NCBI GenBank assembly: GCA_002729885.1
Contig: PBUB01000028.1
Location: 62,001 to 126,000 of the forward strand
Source of the DNA: Spirochaetaceae bacterium
GTDB lineage: Bacteria; Spirochaetota; Leptospiria; Leptospirales; Leptonemataceae
Reading direction: 5' to 3'
DNA: 64,000 nt
In this document: piece after piece, positions 45,451 to 53,510 of the stretch
How positions within the stretch are numbered: the first letter of the stretch is position 1
Layout of the letters: each line of letters begins with the position of its first letter
The notes under the pieces: generated by a model
What the model saw: the letters and a program-made list of their open reading frames with translations, nothing else
Databases searched by the model: none
Told to the model about the DNA's origin: nothing
Translations under genes and position numbers: made by a program

Positions 45451-46338
45451 ATGGTTCTTACGAGTTTAAGGGCACAGGGAATGGCCATACTGGCTGCATT
45501 GTTTCCCATAAGCTTTATTGCTTCAGAGGAGCTTCCGGAACACGTAAGCTATGGATCCCTTTGCTGTTTGATGGAAACCCTGAAATCCGATGGAGTGCCC
45601 TTTACCTTTGAATCGGGTCAAATTCAGCAACTGGATGACAACACCATCTCTCGCTGGGAAGGACGCACATTCCTGTACATGCGATCGAACAACCCGAATC
45701 GGTTGTTCACCATGAAAATCGAGTCCGCGCGAAAATGGCTAAAGGAAAGAACGAATCAGGATCGCACTATTGTAGAATTTCAGAGATTAACACTGGGAAA
45801 AAAATCCTTTCTACTGACCCTGTACAGTACCAGTCCCGTAACTCGCACCACTGCACTCTGGACCGCTGAGGCAGAGTTTCAATTCAGCACTCATGGCGAT
45901 CTACTGGCGGTGGACCCTCCCGCCTGGAACAGAAAATCCTACAGGCTCTATTTCTGGAATCCCACAGGTTCGGATCTGTCGATCGTGGATTTCAATGCCA
46001 GCACCGGAACATTTTCACCTGTGCTGGCTGTATTTGATTCATCCGGTACCTTCAGCGATGGAAGCGGCGATGATCCATTTATTCCTGTAATGAGACAAAG
46101 TTTTCAATCCGATGAGCGGATTCGTCTATTTGATCATTTCTCAAAATTCAAAGCCGAAAAGGGGTATCTGAAGCAGGGAAGCGAATACTGGGAACTGGCC
46201 AGTCGAGATCAATTCAAGTTAATCGCTTTCAAGCCTTCGAAAGAATACAGCGACGATAGTGAGAGCAGATACCAGCCGGACCATTTCTTCAAGGACTGCC
46301 TGTATACAACTGCCTGGATTGAAAGTGAATCAGATTAA
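45451..46338 (+). CDS. Exported protein of unknown function
   Basis: A 295-residue protein with a signal peptide (about residues 6-25, AQGMAILAALFPISFIASEE). The mature part has mixed alpha/beta character and no recognised family. It contains a beta-rich stretch TALWTAEAEFQFSTHGDLLA and two late Cys. ATG at 45451 has no obvious ribosome-binding site; a TTGACA box lies at 45415-45420. It is divergent from oxyR. Confidence 0.65.
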   Translation: MVLTSLRAQGMAILAALFPISFIASEELPEHVSYGSLCCLMETLKSDGVPFTFESGQIQQLDDNTISRWEGRTFLYMRSNNPNRLFTMKIESARKWLKERTNQDRTIVEFQRLTLGKKSFLLTLYSTSPVTRTTALWTAEAEFQFSTHGDLLAVDPPAWNRKSYRLYFWNPTGSDLSIVDFNASTGTFSPVLAVFDSSGTFSDGSGDDPFIPVMRQSFQSDERIRLFDHFSKFKAEKGYLKQGSEYWELASRDQFKLIAFKPSKEYSDDSESRYQPDHFFKDCLYTTAWIESESD

Positions 46339-46347
46339 TCCGTAGAG

Positions 46348-47382
46348 CTAATCCAGCCATCGGTAACCATGATCCTTCTGAAACTGCCGGTCCACCATCG
46401 CCTGGGCCACTTCAATCTGCTGCTCATGTCCGTAGCGATAAGTAGTTAGCTTTCCCCTGAATCGCCCCCCCAGCTCGGATTCTACTATCTTCAAGAATGC
46501 CATAACATCGATGAGCTCATGCAATATGAATTCGTAGTTGTGGCCGTGCCAGTCGAAAATCTCCCGTGGATTGCGAAGACCGTTAACATCGGCAAAAAGC
46601 ACGTTCTCTTCATTTACAGGAAAGGGAAGAGCCCCGGCTCGCGCTCCTTTTATAATTTCATCGGTTTCCTGCACGGACCGGAAGGATGGTGTTCTGGCGC
46701 GACCCAGAAAGAAAAAGAACTGAGGATTAATCTCGGTCTGAATCCTCTGCCGCCCCAGAACGCCAGGATAATCAATTTCGTGGTCCATCCAGAGTCGATT
46801 TTCATCGGGCTCAATAATGCAGTAGCCGGTTTCAAAGCGAAAGGCCACCGGACGGGCCACGGTAAAGTGGCTGGCCCTGCGACGAGTTTTGCGAACATGA
46901 TGCACCAGGGCATCCAGAAAGGGTCCATTGCATTCATTGAACGTGGGAAAACTGGAAAGCGTAATTCCTATGTCAATGTCCAGATTTAGAGCATGCATCA
47001 ATGCGATAGGATGCTCTATGATTTTAATGGGCCCCAGCTGAATGTTGTTTGTCCCATGAATGAGATTTCTGGGTCTTAATGCCCTTCCCCGGCTCTTTCC
47101 ATCTTCCAGATAAAACATGGGTCGACTGCCCTTCTGTGGATAGAATGTAATCTTAACCGGAGCATTCTCGAAGGTGGCTGTTCCCTCCACAATAAGTGGT
47201 TTTCGCACAGTCCAGACATAGCGAGGATCCCAGTCCACAGGCATGGAAAAGTGCTCTGGAACTTCCAGCGGCTCGCTGCGATTGTCCAGGAGATTCTGCC
47301 ACTGACTTTTTTTGAGAAGTAGTTCCATACAGCGAGGACAATGTACCAGGCTGCCACGTTCTGTCAGTGCTTTTCCAGACAT
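46348..47382 (-). CDS. LpxC-like (UDP-3-O-acyl-GlcNAc deacetylase family) protein
   Basis: A 344-residue homologue of LpxC, the zinc deacetylase that commits to lipid A synthesis. Zinc ligands appear conserved: IIEHPIALMHAL (His124; compare EHLLAAL) and HELID near 288 (compare HKLLD), followed by a late GH in YRYGHEQQ. The region NECNGPFLDALV matches the EIPILDGSA area. Differences from classical LpxC include Glu in place of Lys next to the zinc His and an N-terminal CPRC motif (15-18) preceding the deacetylase fold. It stands alone, outside a lipid A operon. It may be a second, divergent deacetylase; activity is uncertain. Confidence 0.75.
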   Translation of the reverse strand: MSGKALTERGSLVHCPRCMELLLKKSQWQNLLDNRSEPLEVPEHFSMPVDWDPRYVWTVRKPLIVEGTATFENAPVKITFYPQKGSRPMFYLEDGKSRGRALRPRNLIHGTNNIQLGPIKIIEHPIALMHALNLDIDIGITLSSFPTFNECNGPFLDALVHHVRKTRRRASHFTVARPVAFRFETGYCIIEPDENRLWMDHEIDYPGVLGRQRIQTEINPQFFFFLGRARTPSFRSVQETDEIIKGARAGALPFPVNEENVLFADVNGLRNPREIFDWHGHNYEFILHELIDVMAFLKIVESELGGRFRGKLTTYRYGHEQQIEVAQAMVDRQFQKDHGYRWLD

Positions 47383-47449
47383 CCAAAAAAGGGGTACAAC
47401 CTTCCCTGTTTCTGCTTGGCCCGAGGATGGGTCTCAGGATTCTTCGGCC

Positions 47450-48016
47450 ATGAATCGAATTGCAGCATTAGCAACCATTACATTGCTGATTACATTCACT
47501 CTGGAATGCACTCCGGAAGAAAAGGCAATCACACTGTACGGTGGAGCTCCTTCAGGATTGATCATCCGGAGCGAACCCAACACTACCGGCGAAAAGCTGG
47601 GATTGATCAAACACGGCGATCCAGTGGAAGTACTGGAGCAGAAAGAGCCTTCGCTGACCATTCAGGGAAAGTCCGGTAAATGGACCAGAGTTCGATACGA
47701 ATCTGTGGAAGGATGGGTTTTTGGAGGATTCCTGCTTGCCAATCCACCTCAGAAAGCAGAGGAAAAAAAAGAATATCCTACCGTAACATCTCTGGATGCA
47801 GGCGATTCAGGATGCTATGTAACCCTGGCCTATCCTGGAGGAAAGGTTGAAACCTGGTACGCTTATTTCGACATATGCGATGCGCCCATATTAAACAAGA
47901 AAATCACATTCACCCATGAGAAGGGAAACGTTCTGGCGGATTCCTGCCAGGGCGATCCGGAATGTCCGGACACCAAAGAAGTGGAACTGATCAACAAGGT
48001 CACGGTAGTCAAATAA
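47450..48016 (+). CDS. SH3b-domain (probable lipo)protein
   Basis: A 188-residue protein. An N-terminal hydrophobic segment (AALATITLLITFTLECTPEE) is followed by a Cys, but with Glu just before it the lipobox is atypical, so lipidation is uncertain. Residues about 35-95 form a bacterial SH3 domain: SGLIIRSEPNTTGEKLGLI, then WTRVRYESVEGWVFGGFL. The C-terminal part has four Cys in possible disulfide pairs. ATG at 47450 is chosen because it opens the signal segment; the frame upstream overlaps the divergent lpxC-like gene. Confidence 0.75.
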   Translation: MNRIAALATITLLITFTLECTPEEKAITLYGGAPSGLIIRSEPNTTGEKLGLIKHGDPVEVLEQKEPSLTIQGKSGKWTRVRYESVEGWVFGGFLLANPPQKAEEKKEYPTVTSLDAGDSGCYVTLAYPGGKVETWYAYFDICDAPILNKKITFTHEKGNVLADSCQGDPECPDTKEVELINKVTVVK

Positions 48017-48028
48017 CAATTGTGCCTG

Positions 48029-48056
48029 ACTCCACGGGCCAGCGTGCTCGTGGAGT
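48029..48056. terminator. Bidirectional hairpin between convergent genes
   Basis: Perfect 8-base arms ACTCCACG/CGTGGAGT with a 12-base loop lie between the SH3b gene and the ppk2 gene, ending at the ppk2 stop codon. No T-run is present, only TAAATTCC on the plus side. Confidence 0.5.
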
Positions 48057-48787
48057 TAAATTCCTTCCATCAATGACAGTACAGTACGAAGCACCTTAAT
48101 TCTGGCAAACCGTTTGTCGTTTGCTTCGATAAGATGCCACGGAGCCCAGGAAGTATCGGTGCGATCCAGCATATCCTGCACGGCCTGCTCATACTCCGGC
48201 CATTTTTCTCTGTTTCGCACGTCCTCTTCGGTGAATTTCCATTGTTTTAACGGACTGTTCGCTCTGGCCTCAAATCTTGCAGCCTGCTCTTTTTGATCTA
48301 TATGTAGCCAGAATTTCGCAATATACGTTCCGGCCCGGTGCAAGCTTAACTCCATGGAATTGATTTCTTCATACGCCCTGGACCATTCCACTGCAGATGC
48401 GAATCCTTCTACTCTCTCAACAAGCACCCTTCCGTACCAGCTGCGATCGAATATGGCAAGTCTTCCTGGAGGAGGCATCTGTCTCCAGAACCTCCAGAGA
48501 TAGTGTCTCTTTTTCTCGAAAGGTTCCGGGGCAGCGATGGGGATTACTCGATACAGCACCGGAGGCATGGGAGAGGTCATCCTTCGAATTGCTCCTCCTT
48601 TGCCAGCCGCATCCTTCCCTTCAAATACCAGAACGATGGATGCCTTCTTGCGATACATCTTGAGCGCTGCTTTTATGAGCCCCGATTGAAGCTTCTTCAG
48701 TTCTCTTTTGTATCTATCCGGTGTCAGTGTACTGGTTAGATCCAGTTCCCTTAAATCCTGCTTTCTACGTTCGCTGGTTACAATCAT
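48056..48787 (-). CDS. ppk2: Polyphosphate kinase 2 family protein (catalytic)
   Basis: Would move phosphate between polyphosphate and nucleotides (usually NDP to NTP, or NMP to NDP). A 243-residue single domain with all PPK2 motifs: Walker A FEGKDAAGKGG (55-65), lid residues KKRHYLWRFW (92-101), Walker B IFDRSWYGRVLVERVEGF (112-129). ATG at 48787 has a GGGG-containing site upstream. The preceding gene on the same strand is a motif-less PPK2 homologue. Confidence 0.92.
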   Translation of the reverse strand: MIVTSERRKQDLRELDLTSTLTPDRYKRELKKLQSGLIKAALKMYRKKASIVLVFEGKDAAGKGGAIRRMTSPMPPVLYRVIPIAAPEPFEKKRHYLWRFWRQMPPPGRLAIFDRSWYGRVLVERVEGFASAVEWSRAYEEINSMELSLHRAGTYIAKFWLHIDQKEQAARFEARANSPLKQWKFTEEDVRNREKWPEYEQAVQDMLDRTDTSWAPWHLIEANDKRFARIKVLRTVLSLMEGI

Positions 48788-48930
48788 TGTCCCATCCCCA
48801 ACATCCGCCTTTCTAAATAAGGTGGCTGCAAAACAATATGCTACTCTTCAGCCTCATGGAAATTCCCGGTTTGACTTTCCGGTTCTTCGGCCTTTTGGGC
48901 TTTTTCGACTTTTCTGGGTCCTTCGGATAT

Positions 48931-49719
48931 TTATGACTCTTCCGATCTTTCGATTTCTTCCTCACTTTCGCCCCTGACGGTGTTTCGCTCCCTGTTCAGC
49001 TTTCGCATCAATTTCATGGCCTCATCGTAAGAGGCAACAGCCTGACGAGAATCCACACTCAAGAATTCTTCCATTCGTGCGATGATATAATCCAGCACCA
49101 GGCTACGAACCTGCTTGCCCTTTCCTTCCGGAGGAGTGAACCAGGGAGAAAGAGGAGAACCGGTAAGCTGAGTCAATCTGTCCAGCTCCTGAGAATAATC
49201 CCTGTATTCCTTGACCAGGTAACGAGCTCTTTTGCGAATCAACGCAGCCCTGCTCTTTAGCTTTTTGTCTGATTTTAGTTCGTCCTCCAGGTCCTTTCCG
49301 TGTCGATTCAGACGAACCTTCAAAACGAGGTAATAGTTTGCCTGTAAGCTTTCTTCAAAGCGATTGATGTCATCGATCCATGCCTTTTTTTCATCTCGGG
49401 AAAGCTTTCCCTTTAATACCCGACGCACAAACTCATGATAATAGGAACCATCAAAGAGGGCCAGGTCACCGTATCTGGGAAGATGCATCCAGTAGTGATG
49501 GAGAAATGGATCCTTTCGCTCCGGAGCTGTTTCGTAGCCCGGAAAATGATGCACCTGGAAATGCCGGGGATCCAGGCAGGAGCTAAGTTCATCCACGGTA
49601 TGAACCAGCCCGGCCAGGCCCGTGCCTTCAAGAATGAGAATAATCCCCTTCTGTTGCTCCTGGGCCGCGCGAAAAAGTAGCGCCACCCGGTCTGTCTTTT
49701 CCAGCTCAGCACTTTTCAC
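48931..49719 (-). CDS. Degenerate PPK2-like protein lacking Walker motifs
   Basis: A protein of about 262 residues that follows the PPK2 fold pattern, but with its nucleotide motifs changed. The Walker A region reads EGTGLAGLVHT where active PPK2 has EGKDAAGKGGA, so the P-loop Lys is missing. The Walker B region reads LFDGSYYHEFVRRVLKG in place of FDRSWYGRVLVERVEG. It resembles the inactive N-terminal domain of two-domain (class II) PPK2, here as a separate gene beside the active one. The start is unclear: GTG at 49719 has GAGG 5 bases upstream; TTG at 49746 is the longest option. The C-terminus is highly charged. Confidence 0.8.
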   Translation of the reverse strand: MKSAELEKTDRVALLFRAAQEQQKGIILILEGTGLAGLVHTVDELSSCLDPRHFQVHHFPGYETAPERKDPFLHHYWMHLPRYGDLALFDGSYYHEFVRRVLKGKLSRDEKKAWIDDINRFEESLQANYYLVLKVRLNRHGKDLEDELKSDKKLKSRAALIRKRARYLVKEYRDYSQELDRLTQLTGSPLSPWFTPPEGKGKQVRSLVLDYIIARMEEFLSVDSRQAVASYDEAMKLMRKLNRERNTVRGESEEEIERSEES

Positions 49720-49835
49720 AGGCACCTCACTTAGCCTGTGCGCCAAAAGCAGGCAAGCAATAAAGCGATGAAAAATGCTTGTAGATGTAAGCCTCCGCCT
49801 GAAGCTTTCCTATCGGAATAATAGGATATAATTAT

Positions 49836-50129
49836 ATGAGCACCGCTACAGAGCAAAGAAAATCGGAAAAACAGATCGGGACTCTGGATGGCTCTCCCAT
49901 AGTGGAGAAGCATTACCGTAGTATCTTAAAAGCCATCTCCTGGCGCGTCACCGGCACCCTGGATACTATGGTCGTTTCCTATATTATCACAGGGAGCTTT
50001 GCTATGGCTGCATCCATCGGATTCTTCGAGGTATTCACCAAGATGGCGCTGTATTATCTCCATGAAAGGGTCTGGTCCAGACTGCGAATTGGACTTGTGG
50101 TCAAACAACCTCCGGATTACAGCATTTGA
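49836..50129 (+). CDS. DUF2061-family membrane protein
   Basis: A 97-residue protein matching DUF2061: RSILKAISWRVTGTLDTMVV, then a second hydrophobic stretch and TKMALYYLHERVW. Two predicted membrane helices (about 42-60 and 63-80). In other bacteria this domain is often near, or fused to, sulfur-assimilation proteins, but no such gene is seen here. ATG at 49836; AGGA lies about 11 bases upstream. It is divergent from the PPK2-like gene. Confidence 0.85.
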   Translation: MSTATEQRKSEKQIGTLDGSPIVEKHYRSILKAISWRVTGTLDTMVVSYIITGSFAMAASIGFFEVFTKMALYYLHERVWSRLRIGLVVKQPPDYSI

Positions 50130-50293
50130 GGAGGCGAATGCTCCGGCACCTCCTGTAATGGACCCATCGCTTTTCGAATATTTAATTACGCTATTTCGGG
50201 CTATATGGAATTACTGTCTAAGTCCCCTTCTTGCAGAACGCAGGGACTGTAGCTTTGCGTTGACGCCCGATTGTTGAATTCATCCATGAACTC

Positions 50294-51064
50294 ATGAAAA
50301 GGAATGATGAATCAGGACCCGGCGCCGCTCTAGTAACGGGCGGAGCCATTCGTCTGGGCAAAGCTCTGGCCACAGGGCTGGCAGGCAAAGGCTACGACAT
50401 CCTGCTTCATTACAACCGAAGCGAAGGGGAAGCCGAAAAAACAGCCTCTGAGATTCGCGCACTGGGAGTCCAGTGCCATACACTTCAAATGAATCTGGAT
50501 TCTGATCTGGATAGTGATTCTCTCATAGAGCGGGCACTGGAACGTCAAAGTAACCTGAACGTTCTAGTAAACAGTGCCTCGGTATATGACGGTGGAACCA
50601 TATCCATGACAACACCCGAGATTTTCGACCGCAACATTCAGGTAAATTTCAAGGCACCTTTCTTCTTATCCCGTTCTTTCCAGGATAGAGTCAAATCTGG
50701 CAATATCGTCAATATCCTGGATAATAAGATTTCGTTTAATCAGTATCACTATGCTGCATATCTTCTCTCAAAGAAGATGCTGGCAGAATTCACAACTCTT
50801 GCCGCTCTGGAATTTGCTCCTGACATTCGCGTGAACGGCATAGCTCCGGGGGTTATCCTGCCCGCGTCGGTGCGAAGCGAGCAGTACATTTCCTGGAGGT
50901 TGGAAGCAATTCCTCTCAAACGCAAGGGAGACACAGATCATATAATAAAAGCATTGCATTATTTGCTGGAGAATGATTTTGTTTCCGGACAAATCCTGAT
51001 GGTGGACGGAGCCGAAGGGAAGACTTCCATTGGCCGTAATGCAGAATCCTACCAGGGAGATTAG
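50294..51064 (+). CDS. Pteridine reductase-type short-chain dehydrogenase (FolM/PTR1-like)
   Basis: A 256-residue NADPH-dependent reductase. The nucleotide motif TGGAIRLGKAL, followed by LLHYNRSEGEAEK, is the PTR1/FolM form of the Rossmann start. The catalytic Ser of ordinary SDRs is replaced by Asp (NIVNILDNK), a PTR1/FolM hallmark, and the YxxxK motif is in AAYLLSKKML. It would reduce dihydropterins or dihydrofolate. folK follows three bases after its stop, so both act in pterin/folate metabolism. Confidence 0.85.
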   Translation: MKRNDESGPGAALVTGGAIRLGKALATGLAGKGYDILLHYNRSEGEAEKTASEIRALGVQCHTLQMNLDSDLDSDSLIERALERQSNLNVLVNSASVYDGGTISMTTPEIFDRNIQVNFKAPFFLSRSFQDRVKSGNIVNILDNKISFNQYHYAAYLLSKKMLAEFTTLAALEFAPDIRVNGIAPGVILPASVRSEQYISWRLEAIPLKRKGDTDHIIKALHYLLENDFVSGQILMVDGAEGKTSIGRNAESYQGD

Positions 51065-51067
51065 CGA

Positions 51068-51457
51068 ATGATCACAGCCATCGTTGCCGTAGGATCCAAC
51101 ATTGAGCCAGAAGAAAGTGTAGAAAAGACCATCGCACTTCTCAAACGAGATTTTGCATTTGTTTATGCTTCTGATTTTATTCGTACAGAACCGGAAGGCT
51201 TTAAGGATCAGCCGGATTTCCTGAACGGAGCCATCTGCATTCGAACAACATTCAACCGCCAGGAACTGGAAAAGTATCTAAAAGAGGCAGAAGTGAAACT
51301 GGGTCGAGTGAAGGGCCCCAATAAAGCCGGCCCCAGGGTCATCGATCTGGATCTGGTGATCTGGGACGGAGCAGTAGTGCACGATGACTATTATTCCAAG
51401 GATTATACAAGTATACCGGTGAACCAATTACTTCGCGAGCTAAACATGACTGTGTAG
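51068..51457 (+). CDS. folK: 2-amino-4-hydroxy-6-hydroxymethyldihydropteridine diphosphokinase (HPPK)
   Basis: Adds pyrophosphate from ATP to 6-hydroxymethyl-dihydropterin, the step before dihydropteroate synthase. The 129-residue length is somewhat short. Family motifs are present: AVGSNIEPEESV at the start and GPRVIDLDLVIWDG near 97-110 with the metal-binding Asp pair, although the middle arginine-rich loop is reduced. ATG at 51068 has GGGAG about 8 bases upstream, within the end of the pteridine reductase gene. Confidence 0.85.
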   Translation: MITAIVAVGSNIEPEESVEKTIALLKRDFAFVYASDFIRTEPEGFKDQPDFLNGAICIRTTFNRQELEKYLKEAEVKLGRVKGPNKAGPRVIDLDLVIWDGAVVHDDYYSKDYTSIPVNQLLRELNMTV

Positions 51458-51515
51458 AAGCGAAGGCGGCGAATCCTGGTTAAGGAGTATCATTAGATCT
51501 CCTGGGAGTTGAAAT

Positions 51516-51571
51516 CCTGGCTCTGGCTCGATCAAACGGAAAAGCCGCCCGATGAATGTTGCAGAGCCAGG
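51516..51571. repeat. Inverted repeat with 10-bp perfect arms
   Basis: Arms CCTGGCTCTG (51516-51525) and CAGAGCCAGG (51562-51571) flank 36 bases, between convergent folK and the small gene ending at 51605. It may be a long terminator hairpin for either gene or a structured RNA end. Confidence 0.5.
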
Positions 51572-51604
51572 CATCCCTTATGCGATATCCATTGCCAGTG
51601 CACA

Positions 51605-51775
51605 CTATTTACGCAAACTCTTGAGATAATCGCAGAACTCTCGATCATCAGCATTCTGCGAAAAATGCTCGATCAAGGTTTCCAGGTTTTTCTGCACATA
51701 ATCCTGCTCTTTTGCGGTCAGGTCTGCGCGATCCAGAAGCTTTATGACTATTTCCTGCCAGCTAATCTCTGCCAT
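51605..51775 (-). CDS. Small hypothetical protein, 56 residues
   Basis: A predicted helical protein (starts MAEISWQEIVIKLLDRADLT) rich in Glu, Asp and Lys. ATG at 51775 is selected because GGAGG lies 6 bases upstream; the longer frame to 51964 would run into the divergent histidine kinase gene and has no such signal. No family recognised. Divergence from the kinase suggests shared promoter space. Confidence 0.6.
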   Translation of the reverse strand: MAEISWQEIVIKLLDRADLTAKEQDYVQKNLETLIEHFSQNADDREFCDYLKSLRK

Positions 51776-51938
51776 CACCATCCTCCCCGGGTAGTATGTA
51801 CTGAAGTCGTATTCGTGAAAAGAATCTTTTTCATACCTTCCATTGGTCATCGAATCTTCCAGAAAATCAAACTCCTTAAACTGTCTCGCTTGACGACTTT
51901 CCGCCTCTATCTTTTGTATAACGTTACTGGAAGTTTTG

Positions 51939-53345
51939 ATGCTGGAAGAATTGCAACAAAGCAAGCTCGTACACGATATGGAGGAGTCCGGGCGAATGGG
52001 CGCCTATGAGGTGGACGTACCCAGACGGCGCTGGAAAGCCTCTGCTAGATTTCTGGAGATGTTTCGCCTGCCGGTCAGGGAAGAATTTACCTATGAAGAT
52101 TTCACTCCTCTAATTCATCCGGCGGACCTGGAGCAGGTTCAGCAACAATTCAGAGAAAGCCTGGAAACCAGCCCCGTTTTTAACAGTAGATACAGATGTA
52201 TTGTACAGGGACAGGAACGAATAATCGAAACCAGGTCTCGTATTGAACGGGACTCTGAAGGTAATCCATTGCGTGTTCTTGGTTTCTGTCGGGATATCAC
52301 AGAAGAAAGGCAGCTCCAGGCAGTCTTTGAAGCGGCTCCCAGCGGAATGCTTCTTGTGGATGAGCATAGAAAGATACTTCTCGTAAACCGAGAAATCGAG
52401 CGAATCTTCGGATACTCCCGGCAAGAACTTACCGGAGAAAGTATAGAGATATTGCTTCCGGAAAGGTATCGCGCGAATCATCCTTCGCTGGTAGCAAGCT
52501 ATATGCAGAAACCCACGCAGCGCTCCATGGGCGAAGGCAGGGATCTAAGCGGAAAGCGGAAAGATGGTAGCGAGGTTCCGGTTGAGGTAGGATTACATCC
52601 GGTGTATGTCTATGAACGATTCTCTGTGATCTGTTCCATAGTGGATATCTCGGAGCGCAGACGCATTGCAGAAAGAGAGGCCAGACAGAAAAAGGAGCTT
52701 AGGGATTTTGCCTATCGAATTGCACACGATATTCGCAATCCTCTGGCGAATCTAAAAAGCCTTCTGGAGCTCAGTTCAGATTCAGCCGCTGCCATTTCAA
52801 ACGAAGAAGCCAGAAGCATGATGACCAGTATTACTGCAGATCTCATTCAATTTACAGAAGAAATCATTGGTGCTACTCTGGCAGCACCCGGGGAATCCAT
52901 AATAAAGCCTTTGAGTGTAGATGCTCTCCAGGAACGAATCTCCCAGAGGTTTCAGTATCCTTTACGAGAATCCGGCGGCAGCATCCACTGGACCACAAAT
53001 CACGATTCCGTACCCAGCACACCCCCTGGAGTTATGGAGGAGGTTATTGGAAACCTGATATCCAACGCATTGCGATACAGCCATCCGGATAGAGAACCGG
53101 AGATTCAGGTTCGCACATGGAATGAAAATAGCCGTTTCCATCTTTCAGTGGAGGATAATGGTCCCGGCATTCCGGAAGAAAGCCGGCAACAGGTTTTTTC
53201 CATGTTTGGTCGCTTGCAGGACAAACAGGGCACCGGCCTGGGGCTTTATCTGGTGAAGGAAAACTTGAATCGCCTGGGAGGAAGTATTGATTTTTCCAGT
53301 TCATCCGCCGGAACCATCTTTCAAATCACACTGCCGCTAAATTGA
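51939..53345 (+). CDS. PAS-domain sensor histidine kinase
   Basis: A 468-residue soluble kinase with no membrane segment, so a cytoplasmic sensor. Two PAS domains: a PAS_3-type (about 15-125, with FTPLIHPADLEQVQQQF and a PAC end GFCRDITEERQ) and a second (about 128-240, with IERIFGYSRQELTG and a PAC end SIVDISERR). The phosphoacceptor His is in RIAHDIRNPLANL, the N box is GNLISNALRYS, and the G boxes are VEDNGPGIPEE and GTGLGLYLV. No response regulator is adjacent, so its partner is elsewhere. ATG at 51939 has GGAAG upstream. Confidence 0.92.
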   Translation: MLEELQQSKLVHDMEESGRMGAYEVDVPRRRWKASARFLEMFRLPVREEFTYEDFTPLIHPADLEQVQQQFRESLETSPVFNSRYRCIVQGQERIIETRSRIERDSEGNPLRVLGFCRDITEERQLQAVFEAAPSGMLLVDEHRKILLVNREIERIFGYSRQELTGESIEILLPERYRANHPSLVASYMQKPTQRSMGEGRDLSGKRKDGSEVPVEVGLHPVYVYERFSVICSIVDISERRRIAEREARQKKELRDFAYRIAHDIRNPLANLKSLLELSSDSAAAISNEEARSMMTSITADLIQFTEEIIGATLAAPGESIIKPLSVDALQERISQRFQYPLRESGGSIHWTTNHDSVPSTPPGVMEEVIGNLISNALRYSHPDREPEIQVRTWNENSRFHLSVEDNGPGIPEESRQQVFSMFGRLQDKQGTGLGLYLVKENLNRLGGSIDFSSSSAGTIFQITLPLN

Positions 53346-53510
53346 ATACTCGGATCGGTAACAGGGCAGAGCAAAGGCAGATCGAAACAGCTGGACCGCC
53401 CTGATTCCTGATTCCGCGAAGTTGCAATCATTGATGAACCCGCGAAAGTAGCCTGCAAACATTGTTCAGGAGACTCAGGCTTACGGGGCAGTCAGTTCTA
53501 CAATGAAACG

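Noticed and set aside
49827-49832. Perfect -10-like TATAAT just before the DUF2061 gene
   Set aside because: Transcription from it would start after the assigned ATG and no -35 is present, so it is probably chance in an AT-rich stretch.
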